A DNA stretch of 64,000 nt from the NCBI GenBank assembly GCA_902809825.1, contig LR778114.1:1240001-1304000 (forward strand), written 5' to 3'. A model generated the notes under the pieces. The model had not been told where the DNA came from. It was given only the letters and a program-made list of their open reading frames with translations, and ran no database searches. The DNA comes from Candidatus Hydrogenisulfobacillus filiaventi. Its GTDB lineage: Bacteria > Bacillota > Sulfobacillia > Sulfobacillales > R501. Position numbers and translations under genes: made by a program. Shown here in pieces: positions 8,269-16,664 of this stretch (position 1 is its first letter; each line of letters opens with the position of its first letter).

Positions 8269-9321
8269 TCACGGCATGATCAGCGCCCGCGCCAGCACCT
8301 CGCGGAAGAGGGGCGCGGCGCCCGGCGGGCCGCTCAGGACCAGCCGGAAGCGGTCGCCGGCATTGGTCTGAACCTGCACCCCCATCGTCAGTAGCGGGCC
8401 CTGCCGGCCCTGAAGCTCCACCCGGTGGTCCCCCAGCCAGCGGACGCTGCCTGGCGGCAGACCGGCGGCCGCATCTAGGTGGGGATGCCCGGGGCCGGCC
8501 GGCCGGATGGTGACCACCGCCGTGCCCCCCAGGCGGGGTTCCCGGAAGGTGCCATGGCCGGCGGGAACCCATCCCGCCGGCAGCGCCAGGCCTTGCCTGC
8601 CCCAACCCGCGACCGGCCACCATCGCCAGCCCGGGGGCAGGGCCGGACGCGGGGGGCGCAGGAAGGGCAGCGTGAGCGGCCGGCCGTCCACCAGCGGCCA
8701 CCCGCCGGCAGCGGCGGTGAGGTCGTCCGGGGAGGGCACCCCCGAGATGCGGGCGGTAGCCCCGTCCGCGAGATCCAGCGCGGTCGCCTGAGCGGTTCCG
8801 GGGTTCCACATGACCACCACTCCGCCCCAGGCCACGAACGGCGGTGCGGTGACCTGGGCCGGGTCCCAGCGCCCGGCCAGGGCGGCAAAACCGGTCCGGG
8901 TGTCCACGGCCCACAACTGCCACTCGGCGGCCGTCCCCGGCAGGGGACGGGCCAGCAGGAGGACGTCGGGTCCGGTCAGACCGGCGATCCGGAGTTGATG
9001 GCGGCGCATGGTCCAGCGGTGGAGGACCCGGCCGCCGGGCCCGCGGCCCAGCCGCAGGGTCCAGCGGTCCGCGCCCGCGCCCCGCCGGCGTTGCAGGGTA
9101 AGGGGGCCCCAGGGGCCCATGGCCACGTCCATCACCTGGGCCGGCCCCACCGGTGCGGAGACGGCCGCCTGGGACGGTGCAGAACGCACCGGCCGCGCCA
9201 CGGCGGCGGCGGGAGGCCGCCCGGCGGGCCCGGAAGCGGCCCGTCCGCCGGGCACCCCGCATCCGGCCAGGAGCGGCAGGGCTGCCCACCACACCCACGG
9301 TTGCGTCCGCCTGCCTGCCAT
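8269..9321 (-). CDS. Hypothetical lipoprotein
   Basis: The 350-residue protein starts with a lipoprotein signal: MAGRRTQPW, a hydrophobic WAALP run and the lipobox LLAGC, with Cys21 as lipidated residue. A Pro/Ala-rich linker follows, then repeated beta-strand-like segments rich in W, G and V (WTLRLGRGPG, WQLWAVDTRTG, VAWGGVVVMWNPGT), suggesting a beta-propeller outside the membrane. No family is recognised. It is divergent from the ECF sigma factor, whose coupled partner gene also looks propeller-like, so it may belong to the same response. A minus-strand TATACT at 9419-9424 could be its -10. Confidence 0.7.
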   Translation of the reverse strand: MAGRRTQPWVWWAALPLLAGCGVPGGRAASGPAGRPPAAAVARPVRSAPSQAAVSAPVGPAQVMDVAMGPWGPLTLQRRRGAGADRWTLRLGRGPGGRVLHRWTMRRHQLRIAGLTGPDVLLLARPLPGTAAEWQLWAVDTRTGFAALAGRWDPAQVTAPPFVAWGGVVVMWNPGTAQATALDLADGATARISGVPSPDDLTAAAGGWPLVDGRPLTLPFLRPPRPALPPGWRWWPVAGWGRQGLALPAGWVPAGHGTFREPRLGGTAVVTIRPAGPGHPHLDAAAGLPPGSVRWLGDHRVELQGRQGPLLTMGVQVQTNAGDRFRLVLSGPPGAAPLFREVLARALIMP

Positions 9322-9557
9322 TGTGGCTGTCCGCCCTTCCGCCGCGGCGCCTGCCGCCTCGGTTTCCCTCGCACCGTTACAACGTTGCCGGGGGCCGGGA
9401 TGTCACCCGGGCGTCCCCAGTATAGCAAGGCGCGGGAGCCGGCCCCGGATCGTAACCCCTGACGGTTCCGGAACGTTTACAATAAAGATTGCAGGGGCTT
9501 GGGCCCCCGCTAGGCAGGTGACCGCCAAAGGGGCTGGGTTCAACGAGTACGCCGGAC

Positions 9558-10061
9558 GTGGAACGCGAAACCTGGTTCCGGGAGTTTGTCGACCAGTACG
9601 GGGACCGTGCCTTCCGTTACGCGTTCGCTTCCCTGCGCCACCGGCAGGAGGCCGAGGATGTGGCCCAGGAGGCCTTCCTCCGGCTGTGGCGCCATGCCCG
9701 GCGCCAGGGGACGGAGAGTGTCACCCCCGCCCTGCTGTTTCATACCCTGACCAACCTTTGCCGGGATCGTCTGCGATACCAGCGCCGCCATCCCGAGGAT
9801 CCCACCGACCTGTTGGAGACCGGCTTTGCCGACCGGCACGACAACCGGGTGGTGGAGGAAATGGCGGTCCTGGAGGCGGTCCTGCAGCTGCCGCTGCCGG
9901 AGCGTCAAAGCGTGCTGCTCTTCTACTACATGGACCGCTCCCTCAAGGACATCGCCGAAGCCCTGCACGTCTCGGAACAGGTGGTGAAGACGCGGTTATA
10001 CCGGGCGCGTCAGCACCTGAAGCCGCTGCTGGAGCCGGTGGTGAGGGAGGGACTGCTGTGA
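9558..10061 (+). CDS. ECF-type RNA polymerase sigma factor
   Basis: The 167-residue protein has sigma region 2 (residues 5-65, with HRQEAEDVAQEAFLRLWRH as the region 2.2-2.3 signature) and region 4 (residues 105-160, LPLPERQSVLLFYYMD then an HTH ending in VKTRLYRAR). It directs RNA polymerase to a dedicated promoter set. The start is a GTG at 9558; no good ribosome site precedes it, so the start is less certain than the frame. A palindrome GTTCCGGAAC at 9464-9473 and a TACAAT at 9478-9483 lie in the promoter region. Its stop overlaps the start of the next gene (GTGA), so the two are translationally coupled. No zinc anti-sigma factor is present. Confidence 0.92.
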   Translation: MERETWFREFVDQYGDRAFRYAFASLRHRQEAEDVAQEAFLRLWRHARRQGTESVTPALLFHTLTNLCRDRLRYQRRHPEDPTDLLETGFADRHDNRVVEEMAVLEAVLQLPLPERQSVLLFYYMDRSLKDIAEALHVSEQVVKTRLYRARQHLKPLLEPVVREGLL

Positions 10062-11533
10062 AACCCGGCCCGGACGACTTTCTCCAGGTCAGCCTGGACA
10101 GGGCCTTCCACCGGTTGGGGGTTGACTGGGACCGCTCCTGGGATCCGATTGCGGAGGTCCGCCGCCAGCAGCTGCACCGCCGTCGCTGGCTCACCGCCAG
10201 CACTGCGGCCATGGTGTTCATGGCCGGGATTCAGGTCTGGCGGATGACCCGCAGCGTCCCCCGCCATGAGGCCGGTACCCTGCAGGTCGCCCTTCCCTCC
10301 CTGAGCCCGCAGGTGCGCGCGACCGTGGCCCGGCTCCACGTGCCGCCTTCAGCGGTGCGGGCCTGGGTCCCGGTCTACGCCCGCTATCCCCAGGCCGCCC
10401 CCAGCGGGTTCAGCCTGGCCTTCGCCGGCCGCTTCCGCCTGCCCGACGGCCAGGAAGCCAGCGACCTCACCCTGGAGACCGATGTGCACCACCGCGTAAC
10501 GGGCGGTACCGCGTTCAATGCCGCCGGCACGCCCATCTGGGGCTTTACGGGTTCGGTCGCGGCCGGCCGGCCTATCCCCGCCGCGCCGGTGCGGGGCATC
10601 TGGGCCGGCCGGTGGATGGCGGGCGGGGCGGGGGCCCTTAATGCCTTCAGCGCCGCCGGCCCCTTTGTGTATCTGGCCGCCGGTTCGGAGTGGACCCGCC
10701 TGCAGGCGGGACGGCCGGCGTACTGGCAGACGGCCCCCTTCGCCCCTGCCGACCCCGGCCTCAGCGCCAGCATTGCCGCCCTGCCGGCCGACCCGCGCCG
10801 GGTGCTGCTGCTGGAGGAGACCCCGGCCGGACTGGACACGGGCTACGTCAGCCCCGATGGAGGCCACACGTGGCGTCCCTGGCTGCAGGGGACGGTCCCG
10901 GTCAGCGGCCTGGAGGCCCTCGGCAGACGCTTCTGGGCGGTGGTGGACGGCGCCCTGGCCACCAGCCGGGACGGCCGCCGGTTTACGGCCCTGCTGGCGC
11001 CGGATCCGCGCCGTTGGGAGGTGGCGGCCTACGCGGTCAATCCGGCCCGGCCCGGCAACCTGGCAGCGGCCCTGGCGCCTGTGACCGGGCCCGGCCCGGG
11101 ACCAGTGCTGGTAACCCGGGACGGCGGCCGCCGCTGGCACGCCCTGCCGCCCCTGCCCGTGCCGGGCATGCCGCCCTCCACCCTGACCGTCTCCCCCCGC
11201 GGCACCGTCACCGCCTTGCTGAACCTGGACCGGCCGGTGCTGGCCCGCTGGACCCCCGGCGCGGAAGGCTGGCAGCTGTGGCCGGTGCCGGGGGTGCACG
11301 GCACCCCCGGGGCAGGGACCCTGGCGGCGGCCCCCGACGGCAGCCTGTTTTACGGATCCCCCAGCGGCACCCTCTATCGGATGGGCCCCGGCCATCGCAG
11401 CTGGCGGGTGATTGCACCGCCACCCGCGGTGCGCCACCAGACCCCGCTCATCCTGGAGGCCATCGGACGCCACCAGCTGCTGGCCGCCTATGAAAGCGGC
11501 TGGTACATCTACGTCAGCGCCGACGCATCCTGA
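10058..11533 (+). CDS. Membrane-anchored Asp-box (BNR-like) protein, candidate anti-sigma/sensor
   Basis: The 491-residue protein starts at the GTG overlapping the sigma factor stop. Residues 1-43 are polar and probably cytoplasmic, residues 44-61 form one transmembrane helix, and the remainder is predicted outside. The outer part carries Asp-box motifs SPDGGHTW (265-272), a degenerate SRDGRRF (303-309) and TRDGGRRW (353-360), typical of sialidase-like or YCF48-like beta-propellers. Coupling to an ECF sigma gene and the one-helix topology suggest an anti-sigma factor with an extracellular sensor. No HxxxCxxC zinc anti-sigma motif is present, so the sigma-binding role is inference. It is not a catalytic sialidase by any motif seen. 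Confidence 0.75.
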   Translation: MKPGPDDFLQVSLDRAFHRLGVDWDRSWDPIAEVRRQQLHRRRWLTASTAAMVFMAGIQVWRMTRSVPRHEAGTLQVALPSLSPQVRATVARLHVPPSAVRAWVPVYARYPQAAPSGFSLAFAGRFRLPDGQEASDLTLETDVHHRVTGGTAFNAAGTPIWGFTGSVAAGRPIPAAPVRGIWAGRWMAGGAGALNAFSAAGPFVYLAAGSEWTRLQAGRPAYWQTAPFAPADPGLSASIAALPADPRRVLLLEETPAGLDTGYVSPDGGHTWRPWLQGTVPVSGLEALGRRFWAVVDGALATSRDGRRFTALLAPDPRRWEVAAYAVNPARPGNLAAALAPVTGPGPGPVLVTRDGGRRWHALPPLPVPGMPPSTLTVSPRGTVTALLNLDRPVLARWTPGAEGWQLWPVPGVHGTPGAGTLAAAPDGSLFYGSPSGTLYRMGPGHRSWRVIAPPPAVRHQTPLILEAIGRHQLLAAYESGWYIYVSADAS

Positions 11534-11534
11534 G

Positions 11535-11870
11535 CTATTCCGGCTTCAGGATGTCCCCCAGGCGCATGGCCAGGCTTAGGTTGCCGGTAATCTTGAGCCG
11601 GCCGCTCAACACCAGTCCGAAGGGCCGGATGCGTCCGCCGGCCAGGTCGCGCAGGTCCTGCATGGACAGCCGGAACTGCACCGCCGCCGGCCGCACACCC
11701 CCCGTCTCCACCTCGGCCCCCCCGGCCTCTACGACCAAGGTCATGACCCCCCCGCCTTCGCCGGTAATCTCAAAGCGGTAGGTCGCCGCCGCCCCCGCCC
11801 GCACTGCCGGCGGTTTCCGCAGCACGCGGCTGCGGATATCGGCGAAAATGGACTCCAATGTTTCCGCCAT
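11535..11870 (-). CDS. SCP2 sterol-binding-like domain protein
   Basis: The 111-residue protein consists of a single SCP2-type lipid-binding domain. The hallmarks are a beta-rich centre followed by MSMQDLRDLAGG-like sequence (here LSMQDLRDLAGGRIRP) and a C-terminal GRLKITGNLSLAMRLGDIL segment. Such bacterial proteins bind hydrophobic ligands; the ligand is unknown. It lies 5 bp upstream of the DUF885 peptidase gene and is convergent with the Asp-box gene (1-bp gap). Confidence 0.85.
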   Translation of the reverse strand: MAETLESIFADIRSRVLRKPPAVRAGAAATYRFEITGEGGGVMTLVVEAGGAEVETGGVRPAAVQFRLSMQDLRDLAGGRIRPFGLVLSGRLKITGNLSLAMRLGDILKPE

Positions 11871-11875
11871 GGCCT

Positions 11876-13549
11876 TTACGCCTCCCCATCTGTCCCGGGG
11901 GCGGTCCCCCCGCTTTCCAGCAGCGCCGCCAGCACCGGCAGGCTGGGCGCCCCGGTCCCCAGCACCGTATCATGGAAGGCGGCCAGGGAGAAGGCCGCCC
12001 CTTGCCGCTGCCGGGCCTGCTCCCGCAGCCGCAGAATCTCCAGCTTCCCCCAGGTGTAGACCAGGTAGAGCGGGTCCTGGGCTCCCCGCCAGGTCTCGCG
12101 ACGGGCCGCCGGGGCGGTGAGCCCGCAATGCTGCCGGAAGAAGGCCTCCGTTTCCGCCGGGCTCCAGGCGCCGGTATGCAGATGCACCGCTGCCAGCAGC
12201 CGGCCGACCCGCTCCAGCGCCTCCAGGACCCAGGCCAGGTCAAGGCGCGGGTCGGATCCGCCCAGGCCCTGCTCGCGGACCAGTTCCTCGGTATAGTGGG
12301 CCCAGCCCTCCACAAAGGCCCAGGACCACACCGCCTGCCGGATGCTGCCGCCCGCCCGGCGCAGGCGGGCCAGCTGCACGAAGTGGCCCGGGTAGGCCTC
12401 GTGGGCGGCGATGACGGCCAGGCTCCAGGGGGAGAACCCGCTCAGGTAGGCCGCCGTACTGCCCGCGTCCCAGCCGGGGTCGGGCAGCGTGACCTGGAAA
12501 TAGGCGGTGGGGTCGCCTTCCTCGAAGGGACCGGGCGGGTCGAGAGAGGCCATGGTCACCGCCCGCAGGAATCCCGGGCTTTCCACCACCACCGGCGGGG
12601 GATCCGGGGGCAGGGTCAGCAGGCGCCGTTCCCGGCAGAACGTCTGCAGGCGCTCCACGGCCGCCGCGGCCGCCGCCGGCAGCCCGGCGGGCGAGGGCCG
12701 CTCCGCGGCCAGACGGGCCCGCGCCGCGTCCAGGTCGCCGCCGGGGACCAGCTGGGCCACGGCCCGCTCCCGTTCCGCCTCCAGGCGGGCCAGTTCCGCC
12801 CAGCCCCGTGCGGCCAGCTGCTCCAGCGGTTCCGCCAGGTCCTCCGTCACCGCCAGCCGGCGGGCCAGACGCCCGGCCCCCCACGCCAGCGGTCCCCGCG
12901 CCCGCGGGCCGAGGTCCGCCTCCAGAAAGCTGAGGAAGGCCCGGTAGGCCTCCGCCGCCGCCGCGGCGGCCGCCTCCGCCCGCCGGCGGTGCGGGGCGGG
13001 GGCCGCCGTCCAGGCGGTAGGCAGCTCCCCGGTCAGCCAGGGCAGGGTGTCCGCGAACTGCCGGCGGGCCAGGTCCACCAGCAGGGCGGGCGGGTCCTCC
13101 AGCGCCCGGCGGGCATCCCCCAGCAGGCCGGGGACCCCCTCCAGCCAGGCCGCCAGACGCCCGGCACGCGCAGCCGGGTCGGGCAGCGGCCGGCGCACCT
13201 CCGCCAGCAGGGTGCCGGCAATGAGGGCGTTGTAAAAGCCCGGGTCGCGAGCAAAGGGCCGCTGGGCCTCCAGGTCGTCAATCTCCGTCTCCAGCCGGCG
13301 GCGCAGCGTCCGCACGTCTGCCGTGGGGGGGAAGGCCTCGAGCCGTCGCCGCAGCCCGCGCAGGGTCCGCAGGTCCCGGCTGACGCCGGCCGCATCGACG
13401 GAGGGCCACACCGGATCCCCGTCGTGGATGCCGAGGGCCAGGGCCTCCTCCGGATGCCGGATCCAGACGGTCTCCAGCACGGTCCGTGCCGCCGCCGCCA
13501 GGGCCGCATCCGCCGGCAGTCCGGCCAGAAACCGCCGGTTCCGGGTCAT
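11876..13549 (-). CDS. DUF885-family putative metallopeptidase
   Basis: The 557-residue protein matches DUF885 proteins, which look like M32/M3-type zinc peptidases. The metal motif HEAYPGH occupies residues 383-389, with downstream EGWAHYTEEL (Glu414, His418) as further ligand region. No signal peptide is seen, so a cytoplasmic location is likely. The start is the ATG at 13549, chosen because upstream frame is low-quality shadow sequence. It precedes the SCP2 gene by 5 bp and follows the CPBP protease. Substrates of this family are mostly unknown. Confidence 0.85.
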   Translation of the reverse strand: MTRNRRFLAGLPADAALAAAARTVLETVWIRHPEEALALGIHDGDPVWPSVDAAGVSRDLRTLRGLRRRLEAFPPTADVRTLRRRLETEIDDLEAQRPFARDPGFYNALIAGTLLAEVRRPLPDPAARAGRLAAWLEGVPGLLGDARRALEDPPALLVDLARRQFADTLPWLTGELPTAWTAAPAPHRRRAEAAAAAAAEAYRAFLSFLEADLGPRARGPLAWGAGRLARRLAVTEDLAEPLEQLAARGWAELARLEAERERAVAQLVPGGDLDAARARLAAERPSPAGLPAAAAAAVERLQTFCRERRLLTLPPDPPPVVVESPGFLRAVTMASLDPPGPFEEGDPTAYFQVTLPDPGWDAGSTAAYLSGFSPWSLAVIAAHEAYPGHFVQLARLRRAGGSIRQAVWSWAFVEGWAHYTEELVREQGLGGSDPRLDLAWVLEALERVGRLLAAVHLHTGAWSPAETEAFFRQHCGLTAPAARRETWRGAQDPLYLVYTWGKLEILRLREQARQRQGAAFSLAAFHDTVLGTGAPSLPVLAALLESGGTAPGTDGEA

Positions 13550-13584
13550 GCTGCCACCTGCCTTTCCGCCGTCAGGGAACCCCA

Positions 13585-14592
13585 CTACAGCCGGCCCATC
13601 GCGCCCAGCGCCAGCAGCACCGCCACCCCGTTGAGGGTGGCGTGGGCCACGGTAGAGGGGATGAGGGACCGGGAGCGCTCGTACAACCGGTTGAACCACC
13701 AGCCGGCCGCCCAGAGGGGCACCAGGAGGGACAGGTTGCGGTGCATGAGGGCAAAGACGGCTGCCGCAGCGGCCGACGCTACGGGGCGCGGGAAGTACTC
13801 CCGCCACACCCCGTAGAGGATCCCCCGGAAGAGGGCCTCCTCCGCCAGCGGCGCCCCCACCACCGCCGCCAGGGCCACCAGGATTGTGGCCACCGGATGG
13901 CTGCCCAGGCTGCGTTCATACACAAACGGATTGTCCGACACCACCCGGAACCGGTGCCACGCCTCCTCGAGGGCGGTGAGTCCGGCCGTGAGCGCCAGCA
14001 CACCGAGCCCGTTCCACACCCCTGCCCGGATGAGGGGGCCTGCCGGCTGCAGGCGGTAGCCGGTGCGCAGGAAATCCCCTAGCCCCTGATGCCGGGCCAG
14101 GACCATGGCACCGAAGCCGGCCTCGGCCACCGGCGTGAGGGCGTAGAGCAGCCCCAGGGCGAGGGGCCCGGGCGGCCGCGGCCCCAGCGGCGCCGCCAGG
14201 GCCAGGGCCAAGCCCAGATCCAGCAGCAGGGCCGGCGGCAGCACTGCCTCCCACGGACCGGGGCCGCCGGTCCGGGGCGCCCGCAGCACTGCGGCGGTGA
14301 CGGTCAGGGCGGGCAGGGCCAGCAGGCCCGCCGCCCAGGCCGCCGGCGTCCAATGCCCTGCCCCGCCCCGCAGGACGGCGAGCGCCACCCCGCCTGCCGC
14401 CCCGGCCCACCACCGGTTGCCCAGCCAGGCGGCCAGCACGGCCAGGGCCAGCCAGGTGAAGGTGCCGGCCACCGGCACCGCGGCCGGCCGGGCCGGCAGG
14501 TACACCGCCAGGCTGCCCGCCGCCAGCCAGGCGACCCCGGCCGCGGCGGCCGCCGGCCGGCTGCCCGCAGCGCGTGCCCCCGGCGGGATCAT
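13585..14592 (-). CDS. CPBP-family intramembrane metalloprotease
   Basis: This 335-residue polytopic membrane protein has about eight hydrophobic segments and the CPBP (CAAX protease/bacteriocin-processing) signatures: LAEEALFRGIL (motif 1, EExxxR), FALMHRNLS (motif 2, FxxxH) and STVAHATLNG (motif 3, HxxxN). Relatives cleave or process small membrane-linked peptides; the substrate here is unknown. ATG at 14592 is divergent from lexA with 44 bp between the starts. It may head an operon with the DUF885 and SCP2 genes. Confidence 0.88.
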   Translation of the reverse strand: MIPPGARAAGSRPAAAAAGVAWLAAGSLAVYLPARPAAVPVAGTFTWLALAVLAAWLGNRWWAGAAGGVALAVLRGGAGHWTPAAWAAGLLALPALTVTAAVLRAPRTGGPGPWEAVLPPALLLDLGLALALAAPLGPRPPGPLALGLLYALTPVAEAGFGAMVLARHQGLGDFLRTGYRLQPAGPLIRAGVWNGLGVLALTAGLTALEEAWHRFRVVSDNPFVYERSLGSHPVATILVALAAVVGAPLAEEALFRGILYGVWREYFPRPVASAAAAAVFALMHRNLSLLVPLWAAGWWFNRLYERSRSLIPSTVAHATLNGVAVLLALGAMGRL

Positions 14593-14636
14593 GGTAAGAT
14601 GAAGGGGAAACCGCGCCTGCGTACAAGGAGGCGGCC

Positions 14637-15248
14637 ATGGCCCGGCGATCCGACAGACGGGAACAGATCCTGGCCTATATCGAAGAACACATTCAAAGCC
14701 ACGGGTATCCCCCTTCCGTTCGGGAAATCGGGGCGGCCGTGGGGCTGCGCTCCTCCGCCAGCGTCTTCCGCCACCTCCGCATCCTGGAAGCCGGCGGCCG
14801 CCTCACCCATCAGCCGTCCAAACGGCGCGCCTGGCAGCTCGACCCCGGGCGGGCTGGCGGGCCGGCGGGAGCGGAGGTGGCCCTGGTGCCCCTGCTGGGG
14901 CGCATTACGGCCGGTGTGCCTATTCTGGCCCAGGAGCAGGTGGAGGATCACCTGGCCGTTCCCCGCCACCTCTTCCACGGCCGGCCCGACTTCCTGCTGC
15001 GCGTGATGGGGGACTCCATGCAGGAGGCCGGCATCCTGGACGGCGACCTGGTGGTGGTCCAGGCGCAGCCGGCAGCGGACGAAGGGGACATCATCATCGC
15101 CCTCCTGGAGAACGAGGCCACCGTCAAACGGCTGCACCTCACCCGCGAAGGTCCCTGGCTGATGCCCGCCAATCCGCGCTACCAGCCCCTGTTCGCTCCC
15201 GACCTCAAGGTACTGGGCCGGGTGATCGGGTTGCTGCGCGGCTATTAG
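14637..15248 (+). CDS. lexA: SOS repressor LexA
   Basis: The 203-residue protein has an N-terminal winged helix (GYPPSVREIGAAVGL then SSASVFRHLRIL) and a C-terminal S24 peptidase domain. Autocleavage site Ala92-Gly93 (RITAGVP), catalytic Ser127 (MGDSM) and Lys164 (ATVKRL) are all present. RecA in this window would trigger cleavage. Ribosome site AAGGAGG precedes the ATG at 14637. No convincing LexA operator was found in the short divergent region. The stop overlaps the convergent ynbB-type gene by 4 bp (TTAG). Confidence 0.96.
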   Translation: MARRSDRREQILAYIEEHIQSHGYPPSVREIGAAVGLRSSASVFRHLRILEAGGRLTHQPSKRRAWQLDPGRAGGPAGAEVALVPLLGRITAGVPILAQEQVEDHLAVPRHLFHGRPDFLLRVMGDSMQEAGILDGDLVVVQAQPAADEGDIIIALLENEATVKRLHLTREGPWLMPANPRYQPLFAPDLKVLGRVIGLLRGY

Positions 15249-16459
15249 GCCTCCGCCTGCACCGCCGCCAGGGCGGCTTCCGCCGCCAGCACCGTGTGCC
15301 AGCGGTTGACCCCGCCCTGCAGGTAGACCCAATACGGCGGCCGCAAGGGGGCATCGCAGGACAATTCCAGGGACCCGCCGGGCACGAACCCCCCCGCAGC
15401 CATGATGACCGCATCCCGATAGCCGGGCATGTCCCAACCGGTGGGCACCGCCCCCGCATCCACCGGCGACCAGCGTTGCACCGCCCGGCAGAAGCGGGCC
15501 ACCCGGTCCGGATCCCCCAACCGGATCGCGACGACGATGTCGTGCCGGGGCCAGCGCTCGGGTTCGGGATCCACCGCAAACCCGGCTTCCCGGAAGAGGG
15601 CGGCGGCGTAGATGGTCCCTTTCAGCGCCTCCCCCACCGCCAGGGGCGCATAAAACAGCCCCTGCAGCATCAGGCGCAACACGGATCCGGTCGGGCCCAC
15701 CTCGCCCCCCAGCCCGGGGGCGGTCAGCCCCTCCGCCACCCGCTCCACCAGCTCGCGGCGGCCGGTCACATAGCCGCCGGTGGGGGCGATGCCGCCGCCG
15801 GGATTCTTGAGCAGGCTCCCGGCCGCCAGGTCCGCCCCCCAGGCCGGAGGTTCCCGGGTGCCGGTAAACTCCCCGTAGCAGTTGTCCACCACGGTCCAGG
15901 CCCCCGCCTCCCGGGCCCAGTCGAGCACCGGGCGGCACTCCTCCTCCCCCCAGGAGGGCCGGGCCTGATACCCGCGGGACCGCTGCAGATAGACCACCCG
16001 CGGCCGCGGTCCCCGGAAACCGGCCGGCGGCACCGGCCGGCCGCGGTCGTCGGTGTCCCACTGTTCCACCTGCACCCCCCGCGCCGGCAGGCTGAGCGGA
16101 TGCGCCGCATCGAACAACAGCGGTTCCAGGGTGTCGTAGACCGGGCCCCCTGCCAGCGCTAAGCGGTCGCCGGGGCCGAGCAGCGCCCGCAGTACCGTGG
16201 CCAGCACATGGGTCCCCGAGGCCCATTGCGGCCGCACCAGGGCCGCCTCCCCCCCGAAGACCGCCGCCCAAATCCGCTCCAGGGCCGCCCGGCCGCGGTC
16301 GTCGTAACCGTACCCCCAACTGCCCATCAGGTCCGGGGCCGCCAACCCGGACGCGGCGAAGGCCTCCATCACCCGCCGGCTGTTCTCCATCACCACCTGG
16401 TCCACCGCCGCCCACCAGGGCTCCACCGTGGCCAGGAGCCCCTGCCGCATCCCCTGCAC
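15245..16459 (-). CDS. YnbB-type PLP enzyme (aluminium resistance / methionine gamma-lyase-like)
   Basis: The 404-residue protein is a fold-type I PLP enzyme of the family named aluminium resistance protein. The PLP lysine is in GSLLKNPGGGIAP, and WTVVDNCYGEF supplies the PLP-contacting Asp; the ASGTHVL segment is also conserved. The real substrate of the family is not established. The start is set at GTG 16459, which has AGGAGG with a 6-nt spacer; a GTG seven codons upstream would contain this ribosome site. In Bacillus the orthologue sits by spoVK, as here. A -10 TATAAT precedes it at 16501. Confidence 0.85.
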   Translation of the reverse strand: MQGMRQGLLATVEPWWAAVDQVVMENSRRVMEAFAASGLAAPDLMGSWGYGYDDRGRAALERIWAAVFGGEAALVRPQWASGTHVLATVLRALLGPGDRLALAGGPVYDTLEPLLFDAAHPLSLPARGVQVEQWDTDDRGRPVPPAGFRGPRPRVVYLQRSRGYQARPSWGEEECRPVLDWAREAGAWTVVDNCYGEFTGTREPPAWGADLAAGSLLKNPGGGIAPTGGYVTGRRELVERVAEGLTAPGLGGEVGPTGSVLRLMLQGLFYAPLAVGEALKGTIYAAALFREAGFAVDPEPERWPRHDIVVAIRLGDPDRVARFCRAVQRWSPVDAGAVPTGWDMPGYRDAVIMAAGGFVPGGSLELSCDAPLRPPYWVYLQGGVNRWHTVLAAEAALAAVQAEA

Positions 16460-16477
16460 CCCGGTCCTCCTGCTTCG

Positions 16478-16506
16478 CACGTACTGTACGGACGTGGGGC
16501 ATTATA
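16478..16506 (-). promoter_or_regulatory. -10 element and palindrome upstream of the ynbB-type gene
   Basis: A perfect TATAAT lies on the minus strand at 16501-16506. Just downstream, at about the expected transcription start, CGTACTGTACG forms an odd-centred palindrome (16480-16490 core) inside flanking CACGT and ACGTG arms (16478-16496). Its placement fits a repressor site. The regulator is unknown; LexA was considered because its gene is adjacent, but the sequence does not match known Gram-positive SOS boxes. Confidence 0.45.
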
Positions 16507-16664
16507 CCATAGGCCTGAGCGGTCCCGGCGCCGCCTGCCCCTTTCCCGTCCGCTTCCCGGAAGGACTATACTGGAAACGGGAGGGCCGGCCCCGGGCTGC
16601 CGGACCCGGCGGTCGCGCCGGCCGCCGCCCGGGTACCATGGGGCCTTGCGAAGGGGTGAAAGCC

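Noticed and set aside
7460-9321. A long minus-strand frame joining the lipoprotein and TatD regions
   Set aside because: High GC keeps many frames open; the lipobox protein and TatD each have their own start, ribosome site and family features in different frames.
10058-11533. Asp-box protein as an active sialidase
   Set aside because: No FRIP-type Arg motif or catalytic Tyr/Glu arrangement was recognised; only the structural Asp-boxes are seen.
14593-14636. LexA operator in the lexA / CPBP divergent region
   Set aside because: No CGAAC-N4-GTTCG-like or other clear inverted repeat is present; the same is true before recA.
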